Shown here piece by piece: positions 5,381 through 10,001 of a DNA stretch of 32,175 bases (its first letter is position 1; the number at the start of each line of letters is the position of its first letter). The notes beneath the pieces were generated by a model, which saw only the letters and a program-made list of their open reading frames with translations, did no database searches and was not told the DNA's origin. Source of the stretch: a virus; the IMG/VR virus record IMGVR_UViG_3300025326_001399, positions 1 to 32,175 of that record; one strand, 5' to 3'. Position numbers and translations under genes: made by a program.

Positions 5381-5554
5381 GTGGCATTCGCATCGGACAC
5401 GAAGGTCCCGGTCGACCGGAGCCGCACCGAGATCGAAACGACCCTGAAGCGCTACGGTTGCACCGCGTTCGCCTTCGGGTGGTCGGACGCGGGCGCGATC
5501 CCGCAGCTCCCGCCGGCCGTGGAGCCGAAGAGGCTGCGCGCGGTGAACTCGTGA
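5381..5554 (+). CDS. Shortened version of a widespread phage hypothetical protein
   Basis: GTG 5381 is preceded by GGAGG-rich sequence. Residues 6-40 (V-P-V-D-R-S-R-T-E-I-E...Y-G...F-A-F-G-W-S-D) resemble the N-terminus of a phage protein family I know as typically about 150 residues. This copy has only 57 residues. After the F-G-W-S-D-A point the sequence jumps to G-A-I-P-Q-L-P-P-A, which recalls the family's far C-terminus. An internal deletion is the simplest reading. The stop overlaps a GTG as GTGA. Function of the family is unknown. Whether this short form still works cannot be told. Confidence 0.55.
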   Translation: MAFASDTKVPVDRSRTEIETTLKRYGCTAFAFGWSDAGAIPQLPPAVEPKRLRAVNS

Positions 5555-5655
5555 CCCCCGAGGCGCCCGGCAAGGGGCGGGCAGTAGGCGAGCCAATTTT
5601 CGATGAACGCCCTGCCGTTCCTGCTCGACGCAGCAGAAGCGAAGGTCGTTTCGCC

Positions 5656-5994
5656 ATGACCCCCCTCAGCGACCTCCGGCGCATCGCGGAGGCGGCGCTG
5701 CAAGATTATCCCGACGACAGGATAATGAACGCGGCCGATGCTGCTTTCGTTGAAGCCTTCTCTCCCGCGGAGTGCCTGCGGCTGCTCGATCGAGTCGAGG
5801 CCTATCAGGAGGCCGGCGAGGGCGTGCTGGCCGCATTCGATGCCGGAGCCTTCGTGCGTGATATTCGCGGAGACGGAGATCCGGCCTGGGGCATAAAGCT
5901 GTTTCCGCACCTTCGCTGGCTGGCGAAACTGACGCAGTTGGTGCGCCCCGAGCCAGCGCCGCGCCCGGAGCCAGGAGAGACGCCCCATGCCTGA
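5656..5994 (+). CDS. Ea22-like phage accessory protein
   Basis: The 112-residue product opens M-T-P-L-S-D-L-R-R-I-A-E-A-A and contains A-A-D-A-A-F-V-E-A-F-S-P-A-E-C-L-R-L-L-D-R at residues 26-46. This recurs in Ea22-like (ead) proteins of phage accessory regions, whose role is unknown. The frame extends upstream to a GTG at 5551 that overlaps the previous stop, so a 147-residue form is possible. ATG 5656 is preferred because it matches where the family usually begins, although its ribosome site is weak. An 18-codon frame (5603-5659) ending in an ATGA overlap could instead couple this start. Confidence 0.65.
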   Translation: MTPLSDLRRIAEAALQDYPDDRIMNAADAAFVEAFSPAECLRLLDRVEAYQEAGEGVLAAFDAGAFVRDIRGDGDPAWGIKLFPHLRWLAKLTQLVRPEPAPRPEPGETPHA

Positions 5995-6172
5995 CCCGGG
6001 AGCGCGCCGCACCATGTTCTCGGTGCATTGGTGTGGCACCGGCGAGGTCAAGGGCAGCCCGTTCGCGACTCGCGCCGCCGCCGAGCAGTGGATTAAAGAT
6101 ATGTGCGAGAGTGCTCGGGCAGCGAAGCAGCAGATGTACGGTCATTACGAAATCCGCGAGGTGAAGCGATGA
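5987..6172 (+). CDS. Small hypothetical protein
   Basis: The 61-residue product starts at ATG 5987, overlapping the upstream stop by eight bases, behind GGAGAG. It opens M-P-D-P-G-A-R-R-T-M-F-S-V-H-W and has a helical Arg/Ala/Gln stretch and a charged Y-E-I-R-E-V-K-R end. No family is recognised. The DNA for its first residues (5989-6005) is repeated at 6177-6193, just after the gene, where it begins an 11-codon remnant frame. This suggests local duplication at the cassette boundary. Confidence 0.6.
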   Translation: MPDPGARRTMFSVHWCGTGEVKGSPFATRAAAEQWIKDMCESARAAKQQMYGHYEIREVKR

Positions 6173-6193
6173 GCGGGCCTGACCCGGGAGCGC
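5989..6193 (+). repeat. 17-bp direct repeat flanking the small gene at 5987
   Basis: GCCTGACCCGGGAGCGC occurs at 5989-6005 and again at 6177-6193. The second copy lies in an 11-codon frame starting at ATG 6169 that repeats the P-D-P-G-A peptide. The pair brackets one small gene and may mark a duplication or an insertion point for accessory genes. Confidence 0.5.
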
Positions 6194-6200
6194 CGGACGC

Positions 6201-6344
6201 ATGAGCCGTTACGCTATCGAGCGAGTCTGCGGCTGGGCCACACTTGCGGCTGGGATGATCTTGCCGTGGCGAATCGGGCTCGTGGTTATCGTCGCAGCCG
6301 CCGCGTTTCTTTGGTACACCCGCACCGAGGAGCAAGCCCCATGA
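6201..6344 (+). CDS. Small single-pass membrane protein
   Basis: The 47-residue product runs from ATG 6201 to a TGA that overlaps the next ATG as ATGA. Residues 10-40 are hydrophobic, broken by P-W-R at 22-24, so they form one long or two short membrane segments (C-G-W-A-T-L-A-A-G-M-I-L, then I-G-L-V-V-I-V-A-A-A-A-F-L-W). The C-terminus is acidic. It belongs to the set of tiny membrane proteins in this accessory stretch. Function is unknown. Confidence 0.55.
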   Translation: MSRYAIERVCGWATLAAGMILPWRIGLVVIVAAAAFLWYTRTEEQAP

Positions 6345-6646
6345 ACGAGCCGCGCGTCAGCGATGAGAGGTTAGCCGAAATCATCCCAGACACGGCCGGC
6401 CCGTGTCAGCTCATCGGCATATCCGAAGCACATTCCATAGCAGCAGACCTCCGCGACACCCGCGCCCGTCTAGCGGCTGCCGAAGCACAGGTGGCGGAAC
6501 TGCGGGATGAGCTGATCAAGGCCGCGACCGAACTGCGTGTAACGGCCAACGTCCTGCACAAACGAGAGGGGTACACGAAGCTTGAGTCCGATCTACGCCA
6601 AGCCGAGACACGTGCTTGCCGCGCTCTCGGTACCGGGCGCTGGTGA
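6341..6646 (+). CDS. Ea22-like coiled-coil accessory protein
   Basis: The 101-residue product begins at ATG 6341 with GAGGAG about nine bases upstream. An N-terminal R-V-S-D-E-R-L-A-E-I segment is followed by a coiled coil (D-L-R-D-T-R-A-R-L-A-A-A-E-A-Q-V-A-E-L, about 37-63). This layout is common in Ea22-like proteins of phage accessory regions. The family has no established function. It ends in a GTGA overlap. Confidence 0.65.
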   Translation: MNEPRVSDERLAEIIPDTAGPCQLIGISEAHSIAADLRDTRARLAAAEAQVAELRDELIKAATELRVTANVLHKREGYTKLESDLRQAETRACRALGTGRW

Positions 6647-6696
6647 TATTGGTGGCGTACCTGGCTGGCCTAGTCGTGGGGAAGTTCTTCCTGTGA
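6616..6696 (+). CDS. Tiny single-pass membrane peptide
   Basis: The shortest reading starts at GTG 6643 in the GTGA overlap with the upstream gene and gives 17 residues. Starting at TTG 6616 gives 26 residues, with a basic R-S-R-Y-R N-terminus and one hydrophobic segment (V-I-L-V-A-Y-L-A-G-L-V-V-G). The stop overlaps the next start GTG 6693 as GTGA. The chain of overlaps and the charge/hydrophobic pattern support a real membrane peptide, but it is too short to be sure. Confidence 0.35.
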   Translation: MPRSRYRALVILVAYLAGLVVGKFFL

Positions 6697-7073
6697 GCCC
6701 CACCTCCCGATCCCTAGCATGGCTGCGCGAGCATGGCTACCGTGTCGCAATCGTCGAGCGGCGGCTCACGATCCCCGGCAAGTTCGTCACGCAAGACCTA
6801 TTCGGGTTCGCCGATCTCTTCGCAATCTCGGCGGATGGCGAGTGCGCGCTGATCCAGGTCACGAGCGGAGCCCACGTCGCGGCGCGCGTGAAGAAGGCCC
6901 GCGCCATCATCGACGCGAGCCCCCACCTACAACTCTCTGGCCTGCGAATGCTGGTCCACGGCTGGTCTCGGCTCAAGAAGACCGGATGGACCCTGCGAAT
7001 TGTCGATCTTGACCCTATTCCGATCCCGCCTGCGACCCCCGAGGAGCCGTCTTCAGCGGTTCCAGATCGCTGA
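6693..7073 (+). CDS. Phage nuclease-fold-like hypothetical protein
   Basis: From GTG 6693 the product has 126 residues. Its core (S-L-A-W-L-R-E-H-G-Y-R-V-A-I-V-E, Q-D-L-F-G-F-A-D-L-F-A-I, then I-Q-V-T-S-G-A-H-V-A-A-R-V-K-K and H-G-W-S) is characteristic of a small phage protein group resembling VRR-NUC/restriction-like folds. The usual E-x-K is Q-V-T here, as I recall for that group, so nuclease activity is doubtful. The frame extends upstream to TTG 6582 but that part is shadow of the neighbour. GGGGAAG lies nine bases before the chosen start. The end overlaps the converging gene by 59 bases. Confidence 0.7.
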   Translation: MSPTSRSLAWLREHGYRVAIVERRLTIPGKFVTQDLFGFADLFAISADGECALIQVTSGAHVAARVKKARAIIDASPHLQLSGLRMLVHGWSRLKKTGWTLRIVDLDPIPIPPATPEEPSSAVPDR

Positions 7074-7296
7074 AGAGCTCTCGGAAGAGCCCCGGAGACA
7101 AATGCATCGCCTGCTGGAAGAACTTCTCGAGCAGGCCCTTCGAGACTTCCGGAACGGTGGTTTTCTTGCGCCCGTCCTCGGTGTAGGTCCGCGTGTTCCG
7201 CTTCATGTGATCCGCGATCCTCTCGCGGAAGCGGGCGCCAACGCCGGCCTCCTCCAACACCTCGCGGACGGTCTTGTCCATCACTGATTTCACCAC
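7015..7296 (-). CDS. Hypothetical helical protein, last gene of the late operon
   Basis: GTG 7296 follows GAGGAGG-type sequence by about six bases. The 93-residue product is charged and helical (V-R-E-V-L-E-E-A-G-V-G-A-R-F-R-E-R-I, then V-S-K-G-L-L-E-K-F-F-Q-Q-A). It shows no signal peptide, Cys motif or membrane segment. It is the final gene of the minus-strand run and converges with the plus-strand gene ending at 7073, sharing 59 bases. No terminator hairpin was seen between them. The family is not recognised. Confidence 0.65.
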   Translation of the reverse strand: MVKSVMDKTVREVLEEAGVGARFRERIADHMKRNTRTYTEDGRKKTTVPEVSKGLLEKFFQQAMHLSPGLFRELFSDLEPLKTAPRGSQAGSE

Positions 7297-7339
7297 GACT
7301 TTCCTCCTCTGTTGTGGGGTGGCTTTGCGCGGCCAGTCC

Positions 7340-7588
7340 TTATCCGACGAGATCGCTCGGGTGGGACTTCGGCGCGATCTTGCCGGTTACGATCTTGAGC
7401 AGTTCAGACGGGATCGCCGATCCGAGCGCGGCGAGGTTCTCCGGCGATGCTGGAGCACCGAGCTTCTCGAGCAACTCGGCCGCCTTGCCAGCGAGAGGCC
7501 CGGCACCATCGCGCACTTCCTGGAGGAACTCGACGAGTTCCCCGGCCGCCGAACCCGCGTATTGCCTGAGGATGTCGAGCCAGTTCAC
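7340..7588 (-). CDS. Hypothetical helical protein
   Basis: GTG 7588 overlaps the upstream stop as GTGA, with GGAGG eight bases before it. The 82-residue product begins N-W-L-D-I-L-R-Q-Y-A and consists of amphipathic helices rich in Ala, Leu and Glu (E-L-V-E-F-L-Q-E-V, A-A-E-L-L-E-K-L, S-E-L-L-K-I-V). It may bind membranes or oligomerise. It lies in the lysis/secreted cassette. No family is recognised. Confidence 0.65.
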   Translation of the reverse strand: MNWLDILRQYAGSAAGELVEFLQEVRDGAGPLAGKAAELLEKLGAPASPENLAALGSAIPSELLKIVTGKIAPKSHPSDLVG

Positions 7589-8103
7589 CGTCCACCTCCG
7601 ATCTCATAGCGGACTCCGGCCAGCGCGGACACCTGTTGCGTAGAGAGGCCGTATCCGCCCTGTGCAACGAGGATCAGGCGCGGGAACTCGTATTCATAGG
7701 GCTTCCATCCAACGTCCGCGTGGACGATCCATTCCTCCGGTCGCAGATCCGGCTGACTCGACAACTGTCGCTGAATCCCAAGCCCGACCGAGAAGTTGCG
7801 GTCATCGACATCGGTTGCAGTGACGACAGGGCCGATCACGGCGCGCAGGTAGCTGTGGTCGATCCCATACCACACCGCCCCCACGAGCGACAGATGGTGC
7901 TGACCGGACGCGCGCGCGACCGCACCGACCTCGAAGTCCGAGGGCGGCACCGAACCGTTCGCGTCGAACCAGACGCCGTTGATCCCGGCGGCCCCCTTGA
8001 TGGCGGCGTCCGTCTGTCCGGCTGGCTCGGCAACCTGGGCCCTGCACTTGTGTGGAAACATCCACAGCGCGACCAGGACCAGTAATAGCACGACTCGACT
8101 CAT
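7585..8103 (-). CDS. Exported protein with beta-barrel-like sequence
   Basis: The 172-residue product starts at ATG 8103 in an ATGA overlap behind GGAGG. Residues 4-23 form a classical Sec signal (long V/L run, then cleavage after C-R-A before Q-V-A-E). The mature part, from about residue 50, shows alternating hydrophobic strands with many Gly and aromatic residues (H-H-L-S-L-V-G-A-V-W-Y, F-S-V-G-L-G-I-Q, W-I-V-H-A-D-V-G-W, L-I-L-V-A-Q-G-G-Y-G, A-L-A-G-V-R-Y-E-I). This is what small outer-membrane barrels look like. Position next to the lysis genes would suit envelope work, such as disruption or exclusion of other phages. Fold and role are inference. Confidence 0.65.
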   Translation of the reverse strand: MSRVVLLLVLVALWMFPHKCRAQVAEPAGQTDAAIKGAAGINGVWFDANGSVPPSDFEVGAVARASGQHHLSLVGAVWYGIDHSYLRAVIGPVVTATDVDDRNFSVGLGIQRQLSSQPDLRPEEWIVHADVGWKPYEYEFPRLILVAQGGYGLSTQQVSALAGVRYEIGGGR

Positions 8104-8489
8104 GATCGACCTCCTCTGAATGGGCCCCACAAGAATCCGATCAACGATCCGATCGACCTGTGCACGATGCCCGGTCCCCGCGGCGCTTCTACCGCCACGG
8201 TATCGATGACAACCGCGAAGCCGCCCCTACCTCGAGCGGCCAGTCTTAACCGCCTTACCTCGGCCCGCGTACTGTCCAGCCGAGATTCGATCCGCGTGAT
8301 CTGGGACAGCGCGAAGGCCGTTCGTGCCGCCTCGTCGGTCGTCTGCTTTTGCAGTTTGCCGTCGTTGTTGCACCACCCCGCCACCGCGGCCATGATCGGC
8401 AGCAACATCTTGGGATCGACCGTCCATGCGGCTGCCCGATGAACCCGCGACTTTTGCCGCGGGCCGCGGACTGCGGGCCGCGGGTTCAT
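8100..8489 (-). CDS. Candidate spanin-like or membrane-associated protein of the lysis cassette
   Basis: ATG 8489 overlaps the upstream stop as ATGA and lies inside a strong inverted repeat (8438-8490). The 129-residue protein has a basic start and a hydrophobic stretch M-L-L-P-I-M-A-A-V-A-G-W-C at 28-40. A heptad-like helix follows (T-A-F-A-L-S-Q-I-T-R-I-E-S-R-L, about 57-78), and a hydrophobic C-terminal patch (G-S-L-I-G-F-L-W-G-P-F). A membrane anchor plus coiled coil is typical of inner-membrane spanins, and the neighbours support a lysis role. No spanin family match can be claimed. An internal ATG at about 8408 is an alternative start. Confidence 0.55.
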   Translation of the reverse strand: MNPRPAVRGPRQKSRVHRAAAWTVDPKMLLPIMAAVAGWCNNDGKLQKQTTDEAARTAFALSQITRIESRLDSTRAEVRRLRLAARGRGGFAVVIDTVAVEAPRGPGIVHRSIGSLIGFLWGPFRGGRS

Positions 8490-8490
8490 C
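8438..8490. repeat. Inverted repeat covering a start codon, with internal direct repeats
   Basis: GATGAACCCGCG (8438-8449) and CGCGGGTTCATC (8479-8490) are perfect 12-base complementary arms around a 29-base GC-rich interior. The interior carries GCGGGCCGCGG at 8459-8469 and 8473-8483 (14-bp period, the second copy running into the arm). The ATG of the gene at 8489 is inside one arm. On the minus-strand mRNA this could form a stable hairpin that hides the start until ribosomes arrive from the upstream gene. Confidence 0.7.
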
Positions 8491-8707
8491 CATCGGCCTT
8501 CATCCAGCCGCCGGACGGCGAGCCAGGGTTCGGGAAGATGAACTTCGCGAGCTTGCCCAGAACGCGCACGGCGACGTATCCCCACGCCACCGTCTTGAGA
8601 TCATCGGGCACAGGTGCCGAAATGGATTCGGTGATTGCCTGGCCGACCATCACCCAGAACTCTGAGGTCCGGATGGCGGCCATGAACAGTTTAACGAGCC
8701 CCCTCAT
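8486..8707 (-). CDS. Small membrane-associated protein, possible holin-type
   Basis: ATG 8707 follows GGAGTGAACG. The 73-residue product starts M-R-G-L-V-K-L-F-M-A-A-I-R-T-S-E-F-W-V-M-V-G and contains moderately hydrophobic segments at residues 3-25 and 42-60 (V-A-W-G-Y-V-A-V-R-V-L-G-K-L-A-K-F-I-F). I recall similar short proteins near phage endolysins. Because it lies between the SleB-type hydrolase and the exported protein, a holin or antiholin-like role is plausible. The segments are shorter and more charged than in typical holins. Confidence 0.6.
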   Translation of the reverse strand: MRGLVKLFMAAIRTSEFWVMVGQAITESISAPVPDDLKTVAWGYVAVRVLGKLAKFIFPNPGSPSGGWMKADG

Positions 8708-8710
8708 CGT

Positions 8711-8914
8711 TCACTCCTCCTCGTAGATCCCGAGCTTTCCGGTGATCCTCTGGACCTGGCCTGAAACCCTTCGCGTACTATCCTCAAGTGCCAGCAGCCG
8801 CTTTTCGATGTTATCCATCCGTCCCACGATCCGCCCCGCAGCGAACGCCACGCCCGCGAGGGTGAGGGTCCCGATCATGGCTTGAACAACGAGCCCCAGG
8901 CCACCGTAGGTCAT
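8711..8914 (-). CDS. Membrane protein with coiled-coil tail, holin/spanin candidate
   Basis: ATG 8914 overlaps the hydrolase stop as ATGA. The 67-residue product has one hydrophobic segment at residues 5-30 (G-L-G-L-V-V-Q-A-M-I-G-T-L-T-L-A-G-V-A-F-A), followed by R-I-V-G-R-M and a heptad coiled coil (I-E-K-R-L-L-A-L-E-D-S, V-S-G-Q-V-Q-R-I-T-G-K-L) ending in acidic residues. A single membrane helix plus coiled coil next to an endolysin points to holin or spanin function. The open frame upstream of this ATG is shadow of the hydrolase gene. Confidence 0.6.
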   Translation of the reverse strand: MTYGGLGLVVQAMIGTLTLAGVAFAAGRIVGRMDNIEKRLLALEDSTRRVSGQVQRITGKLGIYEEE

Positions 8915-9348
8915 GCCGCTCTCCCGAATACATGATGCCCTTCCTCGAAGGTCTCGACCCAGCCGTGATGCCCACGACCCCAGGTCGGCGGGTTCTTCAT
9001 CGCTGCGACATAGTAGTGCGTGGCGCCCTTGGTCGGGTCGGTTGTCAGATGCGCGGCGTAGAGCTCGCAGATCGCGTCGCAAGCCTTCCATCCGGCCGGG
9101 TCGAGCTCGTGTGCCTTGAGCAGTTTCTCGCGGTTCGGATCATCGGCGTTGAAGCACGAGAACTGGCGATCGCGGAGCGCCTCGGTCTTGAGGCTCGTGT
9201 CCCGAAGGAGCGCGCGGTTGTGGACCACCCACAGCACGGCGAGCTTGCCGACCGCCGATTCTCCGCGCGCCTCGCCCCATACGAGCAGGCGGATCACGAC
9301 CTCTTCGAGCTGCTGTTCGATTGTCAGGCCAGGAGCGGGGCGGACCAC
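8911..9348 (-). CDS. SleB-type cell-wall hydrolase (endolysin)
   Basis: The 145-residue protein matches the cell-wall hydrolase SleB domain. It has V-W-G-E-A-R-G-E-S-A-V-G-K-L-A-V-L-W-V-V-H-N-R at residues 23-45, where E26 is the probable catalytic acid, Q-F-S-C-F-N at about 62-67, and a C-terminal D-P-T-K-G-A-T-H-Y-Y with P-P-T-W-G. This family cuts peptidoglycan glycan strands. There is no signal peptide, so release should depend on a holin. The start is GTG 9348 immediately after the TAG of the upstream gene. Its neighbours downstream are small membrane proteins, forming a lysis cassette. Confidence 0.85.
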   Translation of the reverse strand: MVRPAPGLTIEQQLEEVVIRLLVWGEARGESAVGKLAVLWVVHNRALLRDTSLKTEALRDRQFSCFNADDPNREKLLKAHELDPAGWKACDAICELYAAHLTTDPTKGATHYYVAAMKNPPTWGRGHHGWVETFEEGHHVFGRAA

Positions 9349-9990
9349 CTAGTACTTCGCTCCCCGTGGGATGTAGGAATCTCCTGTCACCTGGTAGTAC
9401 ACCTTTGCAACGACGCGGAGCCCGAGGATCGAGGCGAGGCCGGTAACGTCGTTGTCTCGCGGGCGGGTCGTCGGGGCGAGTCGGATTCGCGCATAGGCGT
9501 AGGGAATGTGGTAGAACGCCGCGGCCGTTCCAGTCGCGCCGTTCTGATGGGGGCTCAGCGTTCCAAGGAGATAACCGGAGCGATTGCCCCCGATCAGCTC
9601 CGAATAGGAGAGCGCCGCGCCGAGCAACTTGCCGCTGAACGCGATTTGCACGGTGTCATTCACGGCCCGCGTGTAGGAGCCGAAGCTGAACTCGTGCCAG
9701 TGGACTCCGTCGTTACTGACCCCCACGATCGCAGCGCCGAGAGAGTCCGCGTAGGGAGAACAGCAGGTCGTCCCATCGGATAGCACTGAGTACACCGTAT
9801 CCCGAACGATGAAATCCACCTGCTCGGCGCCGCTGATGGGGACCGCGGCAGAGGTGAAGAAGGTCCCGCTCGCGAGAGAGTCGGCAGGGTCGCCATCGGC
9901 GAGGATGTATGTATCCACGCGCCGACCCTGGGCGAGCGCCGCCCCGCAGAGCGCGATCATCGCGACCATGAATAGCAGTAGTTTCTTCAC
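9349..9990 (-). CDS. Exported protein of unknown function in the late operon
   Basis: GTG 9990 is preceded by a G-run ribosome site. The 213-residue product begins with a textbook Sec signal (K-K-L-L-L-F-M-V-A-M-I-A-L-C-G-A-A-L-A, cut before Q-G-R-R). The mature protein is beta-rich with Asp/Ser/Thr loops, and contains a C-C pair in T-T-C-C-S-P and a late A-Y-A-R-I-R-L-A-P-T-T segment. Such strands are common in phage decoration or tail proteins, and the gene lies between an internal virion protein and the endolysin. A phage structural protein would not normally carry a Sec signal, so its destination is unclear. No family is recognised. Confidence 0.75.
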   Translation of the reverse strand: MKKLLLFMVAMIALCGAALAQGRRVDTYILADGDPADSLASGTFFTSAAVPISGAEQVDFIVRDTVYSVLSDGTTCCSPYADSLGAAIVGVSNDGVHWHEFSFGSYTRAVNDTVQIAFSGKLLGAALSYSELIGGNRSGYLLGTLSPHQNGATGTAAAFYHIPYAYARIRLAPTTRPRDNDVTGLASILGLRVVAKVYYQVTGDSYIPRGAKY

Positions 9991-10001
9991 CGAATCCCCC
10001 C

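Noticed and set aside
6169-6203. Eleven-codon frame after the gene at 5987
   Set aside because: Looks like a remnant of the 17-bp repeat rather than a functional gene.
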